NCBI GenBank assembly: GCA_960531495.1
Contig: OY482866.1
Location: forward strand, 2,533,201 to 2,597,200
DNA length: 64,000 nt
Source of the DNA: Zeus faber
Taxonomy: Eukaryota; Chordata; Actinopteri; Zeiformes; Zeidae
Direction: 5' to 3'
In this document: positions 35,085-48,461 of the stretch, one piece after another
Layout: every line of letters begins with the position of its first letter
How positions within the stretch are numbered: position 1 is the first letter of the stretch
Translations under genes and position numbers: made by a program
The notes under the pieces: generated by a model
Told to the model about the DNA's origin: nothing
Seen by the model: only the letters and a program-made list of their open reading frames with translations
Database searches by the model: none

Positions 35085-35216
35085 TGCTGAAACAACAGCA
35101 ACAACAAAAGCAGCAGCAACAACAACAACAACAAAACCAGCAACAAAAACCACTGCAATAGCAACAACAGCACACACACGCACGCACGCACGTGCGCGCG
35201 CACACACACACACACA
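35085..35216. repeat. (CAA/CAG)n and (CA)n simple repeat in the LINE 3' region
   Basis: An AACAACAGCAAC-type trinucleotide tract is followed by CACGCACGCACGTGCGCGCG and CA repeats. It makes the Cys/Val-rich frames on the - strand. Confidence 0.92.
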
Positions 35217-35899
35217 AGCAGAAGTCAGTCATAGACTGTAGTGAACAGCAAAGTTTTTAACCTGCTTTTAAAAGTGTTCACTGTGGGGGCCTCTCTCAGG
35301 TCCCTCGGCAAGGTGTTCCATTTACAGTACTTGGGGCATACATACAGAAGGCAGCCTCCCCTGCTTTAGAGTTGGTACGAGGGGTAGTTAAAAGACCACT
35401 GCCTATGGACCTGAGAGTTCTTGCTGGCTCCTGTATAATTAGCATTCATTTTATAGACTGAGGTGCAAGGCCATTTATAGCTTTATATACAAGCAGCAGA
35501 ATCTTAAAATCAAGAGATTAGAGATTTAAGAACAGGTGTGATGGGTTCAAACTTTTTTGTCCCAGTGAGAAGGCCATTTCCGATTAATTGTAACCTCTGC
35601 AGAGCTGATTTTGGGAGGCCGGTGAATAGGCCATTACAGTAGTCTAATCTACTCGTTATGAATGCATGGATCTGAATTTTTCAGAGTCTTCTTTGTACAG
35701 ACAGCCTCTTAATTTTGAAATGTTTTTAAGATGGGAGAAGGCTGATTTTGTGATGTTATTGATATGGCTCTTAAAATTTAGATCGCCGTCTATGATTACG
35801 CCCAGATTTTTGGCTTAATTCTTGCTCTCGAGGGACAGAGAACTGAGATGAGCTGCAATTTTCTGTCTTTGAGCCCTTGCACCAAAAATGAGTTTCTGT

Positions 35900-36600
35900 T
35901 TTGCCTTTGTCAGTTGTAAAAAGTTATTTGATTGCATGCATTAATATCATTAATGCACTGAGTGAAGGAGTGTATGAGGAGTAGGTCATCAGGAGATAGG
36001 CATATGTACAGTTGTGAATCATCTGCATAATTATGGTAATTTATTTTCATTTTCTTTACAATATGTGCAAGTGGGAGCATATAGAGGTTAAACAATAATG
36101 GGCCCAGAATCAAACCTTGGGGCACTCCACATGTATTTTGCACTTTGTGCAACAGAACTCCAATGGACACAAAGAACTGCCTGTCCTGTAGGCAGGTTTT
36201 GAACCAGTTTAGAACTGGGCCAGATAGGCTGACCCATTATTGTAATCTCGCTAATAAAATCTGATGGTCAACAGTGTCAAAGGCAGCACTGAGATCCAGG
36301 AGCAGAAGAAAAGATCGTTTTTTAGCGTCAGTGTTTATATGCAGATCATTCAGAACTTTAATAAGTGCTGTTTCTGTGCTATGGTGAGGTCAAAAGCCAG
36401 ATTGATAAGTGTCTAAGAGGCTGTTTGATGTTAGATAGTGGTTAAGCTGAAGGTAAACTGTTTTTTCAAGTATTTTGCCTTGGAATGACAGGTTGGAAAT
36501 TGGCCTGTAGTTGGCAATAACTGTTGCATCTAGATTGTTCTTCTTCAGGAGTGGTTTAATGACAGCTGTTTTAAATTCTGCAGGAAATTTACCTGATTGA
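35900..36600 (-). pseudogene. LINE reverse transcriptase relic
   Basis: On the - strand and across frames: a NYRPISNLSFQGKILEK-like stretch (about 36515-36465), a [16 protein letters not shown]-like motif A (about 36310-36260), GVPQGLILGPLLFNLYM (36140-36090) and NYADDSQLYI motif C near 36030-36000. The active-site motifs survive but stops interrupt the frame. Confidence 0.82.
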
Positions 36601-37119
36601 AGAGAGCCATTTAAAATTTTTAATACCTCGTGCTAGGCAGTTAAAAACTGTTTTTCAAAAATGTGGTAGGGAGAGTGTCCAGGCACCAGTCACATGGCAG
36701 CAGTCATATTACTGGAGAACTGGAGGGTGGGTTCATTTCGGGATGTTGAGGCACTAATATTCTGTCTGATAGCAATAATTTTGTGACTGAAAAATGTAGC
36801 GAACTCCTCACATTTTTCAGTGGAGAGCATCTTTGACGGGGTTGTAGATGGTGGATTAATAAGTCAACAGTGGAGAAGAGCACCTTACTATTTTTATTAA
36901 TGATTTTAGAGAAGAAAGACTGTCTGACCTGTTTCTATATTGTATTGATTGAGTCTATCCTTGTAAATTTCATGATGAACCAGAAACTTGTTTTTTCTCC
37001 ATTTTCAGTCTGCCTGGCGACACTCTCTTAAGTTGCCTAACAACCGCACAATTTCTCCAGGGGGCTTTTTGTTTTTCTATGTTTTTAGTTTTAACAGGTG
37101 CAATGTTACCAATGATATT

Positions 37120-37902
37120 TTATATATTTGAGTTGAAGTTGTTCACAGGATCCTCAGTTGATGATGCAATGAACAGTAGTAACCCATTTACAATTCTCTT
37201 AAAGGTTTCAGTGGTGTTATTGTTATTGATACGTTTTTTAATTGTTCGGGTACCCCTCTGTTGTACAGGAAGAGCAGACACATCAAAGAATATGCAACAG
37301 TGATCTGAAATAGCAACATTCATGACACAGGGTAGAGTGATATTAAGTCCTTTTGATATGACCAAGTCCAGAGTATGCCCATTATTGTGGGTGGGTCCAG
37401 AAACATACTGAGTGAGGTCTAATGCCTTCAACAGGTTAATTAAGTGTTGAGCATCTGGGTCTATTTGATTGTCAACGTGAATATTTAAATCACTTGAGAT
37501 AATTACACAATCAAAATCAGTGGAGACCTTGGACAGTAGCTTAGGGAATTCATCAAGAAAGCCACATTTAGATTTTGGTGGCCGATAGACAGTGATGATT
37601 AAAATTGGGGCACTGCAGTTTATAGATATAGCAAGGTGTTCAAAAGACGTTAATTCTCCAAGGAGGATTTCCTTGCAGGTATAGATATCAGAGAAGACAG
37701 CAGCTATTCCACCGCCTCTCTTATCAGCGCTAGTGGTTTGGATGAAGTTGAAATTAGGAGGTGCTGTCTCAGTGAGTGCGACTGTGTCATTTCTGTCCAC
37801 CCAGGTCTCAGTCAATAGCGAGAAATCCAGGTTATGGGTACTTATAAGCTCATTAACTAAAAATGGCTTATAAGTTAGTGACCTAACATTTAATAGAGAC
37901 AT
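37120..37902 (-). pseudogene. LINE endonuclease domain
   Basis: The open frame carries LLNVRSLTYKPFLVNEL, LLTETWV (catalytic Glu), KRGGGIAAVF, ITVYRPPKSK, IISSDLNIHVDN (the family GDFNIH block with two substitutions, Asp retained), HTLDLVIS and ISDHCCIFFD (SDH block). It runs without a stop for about 260 residues. It is joined to the RT only after further decay downstream. Confidence 0.88.
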
Positions 37903-38055
37903 TTTTATTGCTCTGGGTGCATGTGGGGGACTGATTGTTGGTGTCCGAACCGGTAGTAAATTGTTTAGATTCCTGTATGTTCCATGGAAGTTACGTGATT
38001 TCGGTCTATGGTTTATAATTACAGGAATTTGTAAATAGCGTGACAGTCATTAATG

Positions 38056-38409
38056 TCAGTAGAGTGGATCGGACTCCGCAGTGAACAGAGGATTTAACAT
38101 AAGTTCAATGTTCAAGGCGAGGAGACGTGATCCGTGAAAGTTTGGATGTACTCCATCATGTCTGAAGACGTTTGGACGGTTTAAGAAGATGCCAAAGTTG
38201 TCCACAAACGGTATGTTGAGGGAGCAGCAGTATCCCTTGAGCCATGTATGTAGCTGAAGGACACGCGTGAATTTTACCTCTCCAAAGCTGGGACAGGGCA
38301 GCGGGCCGGAGATGATGAACCGATGGTCCAACTGTAGGAGACTGTCAATAAGCTTCGTAAAGTCTTCTTTAAGTGTCTGATTGTTTGTTCCTGAGATTTT
38401 TGGTTCCAA
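38056..38409 (-). pseudogene. LINE ORF1 esterase (SGNH-type) domain, C-terminal part
   Basis: The frame shows FIISGPLPCPSFGEV, an LNIPFVDNF stretch and the block HDGVHPN, with the SGNH D-x2-H pair at 38146-38157. The preceding GTND-like block (FIHVGT near 38405-38420) is in a neighbouring frame, so the domain is frameshifted. Such esterase domains are known in ORF1 of CR1-group LINEs. Upstream frames (38657-39190) are probably the rest of ORF1 but show no domain I recognise. Confidence 0.75.
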
Positions 38410-39444
38410 CGTGGATGAAAAAAGTGGAGGCAGATAGGTTTTGATCTAGCAGCTGTGGGATTCTGGAGTCTACAGTATATCCTGGACGGAGGCCCCTGGG
38501 TAGCAGAGGGTTTTAGCCGCAGGCAGGGTGATGTGTCGAACCATGGAGGAGCCGACAATGAGCATGGATGGAGGTCCGGCAACAGAGGAGTTCAGAAGGA
38601 CAGCAGCAGCAGAAGAGCACCGTCCTCCCGGAGGCAGTGCAGGCAGGCACTCCGAGTCAGTGGCCGCGGGGCAGCCCTGAGGGGCAGAGATCCCGCTGCG
38701 GGAGCCGAGGCGGCGGAAGAGCCATCAACTTGCTCGGGAGCGGAGGCCCGGGCAGACGATGGATAGTCTGGTAAGCCAGCTGTGGTAAAGACCGTCTTGG
38801 TGCCCTCGATGCCACGGTGGACTTTGAGCCCCCCCCAAAAGGGGGGAATTCCCGCATATCCCTGACATCGACTGGGGGCTCCAGGGCTTGGAATCTGTTC
38901 TTCAGCCGGAGAGTAGAGCGGCACAAGGAGCGCACACAAAGCCAGCCACGGCTCACCGCCATGATCCAAGGCTCTGGGGTGGAGCAGATCCAGGACTTGG
39001 GCCATAACTCCTCTATCACAGCCGGCGGGGCGTCAGATGGATCTGACTCACCCGCAGTGAGAATGGATCTGGGCCATGGGAGAGTGGAGTCCGGTCCGAT
39101 CACAGCGGAGGACATGGAGCAGAAGATGTGCTGAGCCTGAGCGCTAGCGATGGAGGTCAGACGCATAAACAGTTCATACTTCTTGTTCATGACCTCACTC
39201 AGGCTGGATGTCTTTCAACCAGGCGCAAACAGTTCCCACAATCCGTTGAGGTAGGCATCGATGCTGGCATAGTTAGCAATATGCTAAGCTAAAAGTCTAA
39301 CTAGCGCTAGCCAAGCCAAAGTCCACTTTCCAAAATCTGAAAAACAGTTCAGGTGAGGGTCAAAGCCAGGAAATAGTAGCAAACAGTGCAAACAATCCGA
39401 AATCAGTAATCCAAAATCAGGTAAAGTTGGGAAACGATTCACGA

Positions 39445-40927
39445 TTCAAAAAATCCAGAAAATCACATTGTCTGATTTTTAGAGAATTTATTTGCAAATT
39501 ATGGTGGAAAATAAGTATTTGGTCAATAACAAAAGTTAATCTCAATACTTTGTTATATACCCTTTGTTTGCAATGACAGAGGTCAAACGTTTTCTGTAAG
39601 TCTGCACAAGGTTTTCACACACTGTTGTTGGTATTTTGACCCATTCCTCCATGCAGATCTCCTCTAGAGCAGTGATGTTTTGGGGCTGTCGCTGGGCAAC
39701 ACGGACTTTCAACTCCCTCCAAAGATTTTCTATGGGGTTGAGATCTGGAGACTGGCTAGACCACTCCAGGACCTTGAAATGCTTCTTACGAACCCACTCC
39801 TTTGTTGCCCGGGCGGTGTGTTTGGGATCATTGTCATGCTGAAAGACCCAGCCACGTTTCCTCTTCAATGCCCTTGCTGATGGAAGGAGGCTTTCACTCA
39901 AAATCTCACGACACATGGCCCCATTCATTCTTTCCTTTACACGGATCAGTCGTCCTGGTCCCTTTTCAGAAAAACAGCCCCAAAGCATGATGTTTCCACC
40001 CCCATGCTTCACAGTAGGTATGGTGGTCTTTGGATGCAACTCAGCTTTCTTTCTCCTCCAAACACGACAAGTTGGGTTTTTACCAAAAAGTTCTATTTTG
40101 GTTTCATCTGACCATATGACATTCTCCCAATCCTCTTCTGGATCATCCAAATGCTCTCTAGCAGACTTCAGACGGGCCTGGACATGTACTGGCTTAAGCA
40201 GGGGGACACGTCTGGCACTGCAGGATTTGAGTCCCTGGCGGCGTAGTGTGTTACTGATGGTAGCCTTTGTTACTTTGGTCCCAGCTCTCTGCAGGTCATT
40301 CACTAGGTCCCCCCGTGTGGTTCTGGGATGTTTGCTCACCGTTCTTGTGATCATTTTGACCCCACGGGGTGAGATCTTGCGTGGAGCCCCAGATCGAGGG
40401 AGATTATCAGTGGTCTTGTATGTCTTCCATTTTCTAATAATTGCTCCCACAGTTGATTTCTTCACAACAAGCTGCTGACCTATTGCAGATTCAGTCTTCC
40501 CAGCCTGGTGCAGGTCTACAATTTTGTTTCTGGTGTCCTCTGACAGCTCTTTGGTCTTGGCCATAGTGGAGTTTGGAGTGTGACTGTTTGAGGTTGTGGA
40601 CAGGTGTCTTTTATACTGATAACGAGTTCAAACAGGTGCCATTAATACAGATAACGAGTGGAGGACAGAGGAGCCTCTTAAAGAAAAAGTAACAGGTCTG
40701 TGAAAGCCAGAAATCTTGCTTGTTTGTAGGTGACCAAATACTTATTTTACCGAGGAATTTACCAATTAATTCATTAAAAATCCTACAATGTGATTTCCTG
40801 GATTCTTTCCCCACATGCTGTCTCTCATAGTCGAAGTGTACCTCTGATGAAAATTACAGGCCTCTCTCATCTTTTTAAGTGCGAGAACTTGCACAATTGG
40901 TGGCTGACTAAATACTTTTTTGCCACA

Positions 40928-40930
<3 letters not shown>
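39445..40930 (-). mobile_element. Tc1-like transposon (family C), one outer terminus missing
   Basis: The right side (40715-40930) has an inner repeat (TGACCAAATACTTATTTTAC ... AATGTGATTTCCTGG) and the outer terminus (GGCTGACTAAATACTTTTTT, ending GCCACACTGTG). The left side (39450-39530) has only the inner repeat (CCAGAAAATCACATTG ... AATAAGTATTTGGTCA), then runs straight into LINE 5' sequence. About 100 bp of the left terminal repeat is therefore lost. The transposase reading frame is complete. Confidence 0.85.
39542..40564 (-). CDS. Tc1-like transposase, full-length open frame
   Basis: A 340-residue uninterrupted frame starting [18 protein letters not shown]. It is a DNA transposase that would bind the element's terminal repeats and cut and paste it into TA sites in the nucleus. 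Residues 1-110 form the paired-like helix-turn-helix DNA-binding region, with an AT-hook-like [10 protein letters not shown] linker at about 58-67 and a basic stretch near 107-119. The catalytic domain has all three acidic residues: D153 in WSDETKIE, D244 in QHDNDPKHT and E279 in [11 protein letters not shown]. This is DD34E spacing, identical to that of the Sleeping Beauty transposase, whose length (340) also matches. A glycine-rich [11 protein letters not shown] box is present at about 186-196. The copy is flanked by only one outer terminal repeat. Whether it is expressed is unknown. Confidence 0.93.
   Translation of the reverse strand: MAKTKELSEDTRNKIVDLHQAGKTESAIGQQLVVKKSTVGAIIRKWKTYKTTDNLPRSGAPRKISPRGVKMITRTVSKHPRTTRGDLVNDLQRAGTKVTKATISNTLRRQGLKSCSARRVPLLKPVHVQARLKSAREHLDDPEEDWENVIWSDETKIELFGKNPTCRVWRRKKAELHPKTTIPTVKHGGGNIMLWGCFSEKGPGRLIRVKERMNGAMCREILSESLLPSARALKRKRGWVFQHDNDPKHTARATKEWVRKKHFKVLEWSSQSPDLNPIENLWRELKVRVAQRQPQNITALEEICMEEWVKIPTTVCENLVQTYRKRLTSVIANKGYITKY

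Positions 40931-40993
<63 letters not shown>
40931..40993. repeat. (TA)n microsatellite
   Basis: About 30 TA units beginning right at the Tc1 right terminus, consistent with insertion into, or expansion from, a TA target. Confidence 0.95.
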
Positions 40994-41003
<10 letters not shown>

Positions 41004-43086
41004 GTGTATATGTATATGTGTTTTTTCATTTATTTCTTTATTTTTTCTAAATCACATGAGTGTCTTTATTTCCAAACCTGTGTCCCAATACACCGCAATA
41101 CCAATAGGAATGGATGCCAACCTGTGTCCCAATACACCGCACGACTAACAGGTGGCTTTTTTCATTATTATTATCATATATACCTTATCTTCAGGGGGAA
41201 CAAGAACAAGAGTACTATTCTGCTTTTTTCCCCTCAATGCTTGGCTACAGAGGGGTAAAGAGTAATCTGTATACCTATAGTTTCATAATTATGTAATCAA
41301 TAAAGTTGACTTTAGTATTGATTAACATAAAAAAAAATAATTAACAAACAAAACCCACAATCTCTCTTGATCGATGCAAAATTGGCCACTTTATCCGCAG
41401 TCCTCCAGACTGATATATCCGCGGCTGGGGACACATCTGTCTGAGGGTGGGGGGTGGATTTCTAAGCTTAACAAAAGCTTCTTTCACTATATCTAAGCTT
41501 ACTTAAAGCATTTTCCGACAATCATCCCTGATTGGTACATTATCTCAGTAAGTCCTCACCTAAATTTGTTCGGAATCTCGTGTTGCCTCTTCTGGATCTG
41601 CCGTCACGTTCAGGCGACTTCTTCCCGGATGTCTTGCGGATGTCTTGCGGTTTCTCACTGCCATTGTGCACTCAAACTAGACACAAGTCCAACAGAAATA
41701 ATCAGAGTCCCATCATGTTCTCCAGATTGTTGGTGAATTTCTCCTGCGTGGTCGGTTAGGTTAATCTGTCTGCTACAGAAAAACAAACTAAGAGTATTAA
41801 AGATATTTGTTCTGCAGAATAAAGAGAAAGATACAGAGCTGCTTCAAATCTGTGGTCTTGATCAGTCTACTCCCGCTTCTGACGAAGAGGGCTTTATACT
41901 GATAAGAGGTTGTGTGCCATCGGTCAGGTGTCATTCACAAGACTGTGGCCCTCAATTACAGTATATCCCCGGGTGTTACCCTCATACAATGATTTAACAG
42001 TCATACTCCAGTCACAGATATAATCTCACTGTGCCATAAACCAAACCACAATGCTCTGTCGAGCCCCTTTGGGGTTATCCTTATCTCCACATCAGGTTGA
42101 GTGAAGATGCAATGGGATCTGGTAAACCCTTTTACTACAGTATACATTGTTGGAAACGAACATTGTCTTCATATAAACTCTGAGATACTCATTAAAACCT
42201 AGAGGCAATGTGTTTAAAAAGCTACGTAACATACAAAAGGCTACTGTCCTTTCTAAAACATGTAAAACATCATTCAAAGAATTGATCATGTGCATTTTTC
42301 TCTCACATTGGCCAGGTGATCAGAAGAGCAAAACTGAAGCCAATGTCTGGCTACAATATCCATAACCACCCGTGTCAGCTGAAATCTGATTGATTACACA
42401 CAAACAATTTCTTGCTGTCAAATAACTTGGTTTTTTAAAATGCTGATAAACCCATATGCAGCTACCTTGCAATGGGGAATATTACTCCACTTTTTGATCC
42501 TTATCAAACTTAAACAATGTCATAGTTCTGATGTCATTGTTGCAGCAGGTTCTGTTCTATTAGTGTCCCTGGGGCCGTCAATTGCTGCTCTCCCAGCCTT
42601 TGGCCCACATTCATGCTTGCATGGATTGGCAGGGAACTCACAAAACAGAACCATATCAACAAACATAATTGTATTGCTTCTCTCAATGTAATGAACTTCG
42701 ACAAAAATGGTCCTGTCTGAATTAAATCTATTTGCACTGTAATTTTATTTTCAAACCTTTACCACAATTTGATTAGCTTTTTGCCTATAGTCAAAACTAG
42801 AGGGAGATCAAAAAGAAAGGAAAAGCAGTGTCCTTACTAGTAAGTTTATTGGAATGGAGTGTAAGTTTAATTTAGTGCAAGAGAAAGATGTTATTTTAAT
42901 GTTCTGGATGTTTTCTTATACTTAATTTGGACCATGTGTAAAAGGTGATGATGGAATTATCTGTCACTGCTGTCATTGCTGTTCCCCCTGTATTTCTTAG
43001 GTTGCTTCAAATATCACTCAGGAATCTGCAAAGAATATAATACCAGTATCTAGAAAAGCAGTATCAAAATGTTATCCCTTTTAACT
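40994..43086. other. Non-coding DNA
   Basis: No gene recognised. A 23-bp direct repeat, AACCTGTGTCCCAATACACC plus CGCA with small variation, occurs at about 41077-41100 and 41119-41142. The rest is AT-rich, apparently unique sequence. Confidence 0.45.
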
Positions 43087-44104
43087 AGGGCTGCCCCCAA
43101 ATAGTCAACCAAACGTTTGTCAACGAGCAGAGTCTTAGTTGATCAGGTTTTTCATCAGTCGGTTGGTCACAGGAAAAAAAACCTCTTGAAAAAATGTTGA
43201 AAAATTGCGCCTTGGCAACATTAACCTTAAAACCTATATGGCTGGACCTGTGTATGAAACACTAGAAGGCTTTTAATTTTTAAACACATTTTTAACAAAA
43301 ATAAATGTTCAGTCTCCTTGCTGTTTTTTTTTTCCAGGAGAATAATTTCAGCTTTCGATTAGGATTTTGCTGGTAATTAACAGGGGGCTCGCTTCTTGCG
43401 TGCTCGCCGCATGAAATCGACTAGTCTAAAAGTCAGAATAAATATTGCGTATATTGTAAAAAATATTCTGGATATTATAAGAGCCATTTGAAACCGCTAA
43501 TCACATTCTTTATTATCCAAATCGGATTTTAAATGCCGCAGCAGCGGCGGTGGGGTGAGCCCCGGGAGGACTGGGAAGGCGCAGCGAACCCAATCAGCCA
43601 CCAGCTTTACAGCAGGGAGCACGGATTAACAGGATCCGCAACCCTGGGAAATGTGCCGGACGAGGCATCCCTAACGAGGGGACACAGACACCAGGAAAAT
43701 TATCTTCCGTACAGCACATTTCAGTACAAATTATGTCAATATGTTATTTAAATGTGTACATTAATCAAATAATAGTAGGGCCTAATAAGTTGAACCAATA
43801 GTGTAACTGAAGTTTAACCGGTATAATTAACAGGCGGCTTGCTTCGTGTGTGCAGTGCTTGTAAATTAAATTTACATTTTAAAGGCTGGCTGGTTATTTG
43901 GTTTTGTATTTATCTGTAATGTAGCACAGTTTTAACAATGTTATGTATTAATATTCTTTCTCAGCCCAGGAACTCAAACCATTTTCTGATGCTCCAAAAA
44001 CATATATCTAAATTAATATCATAAACGCGCAATCATTAGTCGACTAATGGCTTGACTTGACAACTGATAGCCGACTAGGAAAATCTTTATTCGGGGGCAG
44101 CCCT
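43087..44104. mobile_element. hAT-type non-autonomous element
   Basis: The termini are inverted repeats: AGGGCTGCCCCC from 43087 and, reverse-complemented, AGGGCTGCCCCC from 44104. Subterminal GACTA/TAGTC words occur at both ends (AATAGTCAACC; TTAGTCGACTAATGG). The interior of about 1 kb has no transposase, apart from a GC-rich, open but unrecognisable stretch at 43533-43751. The right flank is a poly-T run, so an 8-bp target duplication cannot be verified. Confidence 0.72.
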
Positions 44105-44305
44105 TTTTTTTTTTTTTTTTTTTTTTTACAGAAGACACCAGCGAAGCTAAATTTTTATAGTTAAATTGAAAATAAATCACAGTGAATACATATTAGTTTC
44201 CAATGCAACCAGCGTACTGGGTCAGAAGGTTTGCTCTATTGCCACTCCATATAGTTCTCGCCAAATTGAGATTCAGTTATGAAGGTGAATCATAAGAAAT
44301 CCTTG

Positions 44306-44336
44306 AAATGCTTTGGATAAAAGCGTCTGCTAAACG
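44306..44336 (+). mobile_element. SINE 3' tail fragment
   Basis: TGCTTTGGATAAAAGCGTCT plus GCTAAACGA matches the 3' end of the SINE at 8614-8820. No head is present. Confidence 0.65.
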
Positions 44337-44584
44337 AACAAATGCTTGTAAACAACCTGTCACCATACAGTGTGCCATACATCTGTAATTCATAATGCGT
44401 TCTGTGCTTGCACCACACTATTTGTTGGGCCTCGGGTATGAAAGGTAATATAATGTACTGGCAAATCAGTATTGCACTTATGGCTTAGTGTACATGGCAG
44501 TCAACTGTTATTTTGTTGCTTGGTGCTTTCAATTTAGCACGTTCATGTCATTGCATGCCATTGCCATAATTTCCAGGCTGCATG

Positions 44585-45240
44585 TACCGTATTGACCCGA
44601 ATATAGGTCGACCCTGATTATAAGATGACCCCCCCCTTTTCAAGACTAATTTTTGGAAAAGCACTTTTTGAATACCAAATCTTGTTTTTATAAAGAAAAT
44701 AATTTTATTTGAAAATATTGATAACGCAGCATGCAGTCGTACAGAGAATATGCGGTAGCCTATGTGTGACGTAACGCGGAACCAAATTTCACAAGCGCGA
44801 GTTCCACCCGGAAACCTCAAGCTGCGGAACTAAACACCCGGAAGCCGTTAGCAAGTTAGCAACATGCCAAGCTTAGCTCAAGCTGACTGGTGTCTGACTG
44901 AGTCAGTCACACTCTGGGGAGTGCAAACGAGTCTGACACATAGGAGTTGCCTGCTTCTTTTAAATCAGCTGTGTGGGAACATTTTGGGTTCCCAGTGAAC
45001 TACGACAGCTATGGAGTGAGTGGTGGACCAGACTAGGATGGTGTGTCGGCGTTGTTCGACAGTTGTAGGGTATGTGAGCGGAAACAGATTGAAACACTCC
45101 TCCTAATGCACGTGTTTTATTTTTATAATTCTACTGTTTATTGACATTTAAAAGTCTAGACCCCGAATATAAGTTGACCCCACTTTTTCAGACCTATTTC
45201 CAGGAAAAAAAACCTGTCTTATATTCGGGCCAATACAGTA
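44585..45240. mobile_element. MITE-like element with TA-flanked inverted repeats
   Basis: The left end TACCGTATTGACCCGAATAT and the reverse complement of the right end TACTGTATTGGCCCGAATAT are inverted repeats of at least 20 bp. A second internal CCCCGAATATAAGTTGACCC lies at 45162-45182. No intact transposase is visible, and the family is not firmly recognised. The small frame at 44548-44820 is not convincing. Confidence 0.7.
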
Positions 45241-45438
45241 ATACAGTGGGGTGTAACTGATATACCCGTTATGACCACCTCCAATGGACATTAGATATTG
45301 TGTTTGAGTGTGCTTTTTTTTGATGGATGCGCACAAAACATTGTGCAAGGGTTTCAAACTTGAATATAATCACACTATATCTGTCTCTCTCTCCATCCCT
45401 GCATCTCTTCATCTTTGCCTACCTGTCTTTCCTTCCAG

Positions 45439-46453
<1,015 letters not shown>

Positions 46454-46849
46454 CAGTGGTACCTCGATTTATGACTGCACTACTTACGACTAATCCAAGA
46501 TACGAGTAGCGAAAATTTGCATCGACTTGTGACTGATTGCTCCAAGATACGACCGTGGAAATTTGCAGTTGGCGTATCGGCGGCCAGTCAGCAATCAGTC
46601 AGCGGGCGACCTACATCGTGTGTGCACGTAGTTCGTGGCTTATCGATATTTTTTTCATATTTACTGTGTTTGTGCTGTGCTTTTTGTTTATTTTCACCCT
46701 TCATAAGAAGATGGATGATGGGAAAAAGAAAAAGGCAATGATTCCTATTGAAACTAAGAAGGAAATCATCGAAAAATATGAGCGTGGTGTACATGGGGAA
46801 AATTGCTTCGACGTATGACTGTTTTAACATACCATTCGAGATGCCACTG
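46454..46849 (+). mobile_element. Tigger/pogo-type non-autonomous element
   Basis: The inverted repeats CAGTGGTACCTCGA (46454) and, on the right, the complement CAGTGGCATCTCGA ending at 46849 are flanked by TA on both sides (46452-46453 and 46850-46851). The interior retains the N-terminus of a CENP-B-like transposase: a short frame from 46711 (MDDGKKKKAMIPIETKKEII) resembling the first helix of the DNA-binding domain, then truncated. It was therefore derived from an autonomous element by internal deletion. Confidence 0.85.
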
Positions 46850-47789
46850 TACTAGAAGCAGCTTTGAAGCTAAATAAAGTGTTGTTGTCTTAAAAGACAG
46901 CAAAATCTGATTTGCTGAAAGCAGCTCCCGGAATGCAGTGTGTTGCATCAGTAACCTTATGTGTATGGAACCAACATAATATAATTTGTTGCAGTTTCTT
47001 GTATAATGTTACAGTTAAATGTTACCATGAGAACAGCCTGATACAACAGAGGCTGGCTTTGATGTGTGTAATCTGTTGACAGGCTGTGGCACTATTTATA
47101 GTTCAGTTGTTTGATATCAATATGAAATAAAATATAGTGGTGTGTCGCTGAATATTGTTAACTTTAGCTATTTTATTTTCACCATCATCCTAAAAACAGA
47201 ATAAAGGTTGACGACCTGGCTTATTCAAGATCTGGTGAAAATTCCTGTTTGAATTTGGCATATCCTGTGACATTAATTCTTTGTTTGGGAGGTCCCCCAA
47301 GGAATTTTTAACTTTCAGTAAACTACAATTATATTGCAGATAGCAGTCAAAGCTCCTTTATCAAAGCGACGTTTATCACCATTCACCAACATCGATAGTC
47401 GTGGGTAGAGTAGACTTGGGTGATCATGCAAAATTCCTTTTTCAAGTTATCAACCTGCAATGCAACTCTTTATTAATTCTTAAATCATCAAGAATTGCTG
47501 CAATTACTCTGTCCTGTGGATGACCTGTAGGATGACAAGAGCACAGTTATTTGTTGTACAGAACCGCTACCAATCCCCCTCTTTGGTGAACTATTTTAAC
47601 ACACAAATAAACATAGAACCAAACAACAACATGTACATGGAATAACACAAACACAGAAACAAACAACAACATGTACACGGAAACACACAAACATCGGATG
47701 ACATGTACTGAAAAAACTGAGTTAATTACAGTAGGTCCAGGAAAACTGGAGCAGCAATTGTCATCATCTCTTCCTGTCATAGTTATGGC
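46850..47789. other. ache intronic DNA
   Basis: No gene. A short imperfect tandem repeat with AAACAACAACATGTACA occurs twice at about 47618-47680. This may already be the 3' end of the L1 that follows. Confidence 0.4.
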
Positions 47790-48461
47790 AGTAAATGAGG
47801 AATAAAAGGAGGGGGATACAACCAGGAGGGTGGTGGAGTGTGTTCAAAGCAGTTGCCGATGGCGTGACAAGCCCCAAGCGCCCATCCACATAGCCGAGTG
47901 TGCTCAGCGCAGGGCACCTGGATGTTAGCCATGCCAGCAGGCCGGCAGATATATGGGCCCTCCACCACCCGGAGCACCCGCCGCAGAGAAGCTGTGTAGC
48001 AGGAGCAAAGGCCCACAGCCGCCCACCGCACCCTGGTCAGCCCCCAGCTGTGCATGTGGACAAAAGAACAGAGGGCGGCAGACAGCCCCCCCACCCACAG
48101 CCCGCCCCCCGAGCGCCACAGGACAGGTAGGTACCCAGGCAGCCCGGTGAAACGACAGGAGTCCGCCCATTACCAAAGGAGACCACATGGTGAGCCCTGC
48201 GCCGTGCACACCCGGCCAGGCTCAGGTCCCCACCCGGCTCAAAAGACCAGATGGAACACCTAGCCAGCCCCGGACGCGTCACCTCCCCTATGGGATGCAG
48301 AGGGACATGCAAGCCCCACCACCCCGCCCGTGGGGCGGGCGACCCCAGCAATGCACCAACCCACCAACTACAGGGCCATGACCCGACCCTGCAACCTGCA
48401 ACTACTCCTCAAACCAATAGCCGCAGGCACCACCCACGAGCACCCCCCCCCCCCCCCCCCC

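Larger units (their letters stand above)
34966..39440 (-). mobile_element. CR1/L2-group LINE with esterase-type ORF1
   Basis: On the - strand a GC-rich 5' region (39440-38660) is followed by an ORF1 with SGNH-esterase features (38600-38056), an endonuclease (37902-37120), an RT (about 36600-35900) and a 3' UTR ending with AAAGCGCATTGCATTGCC and TTTATAAATAAAGTGTGAAT next to a TTGACTTGACTTG tail at 34966-34978. It is near full length, but ORF2 has stops and frame changes. The 5' end is abutted by the Tc1-like element at 39445. Confidence 0.87.

Noticed and set aside
39915-40478. A 187-codon + strand open frame
   Set aside because: Antisense to the intact Tc1-like transposase; no domain of its own.
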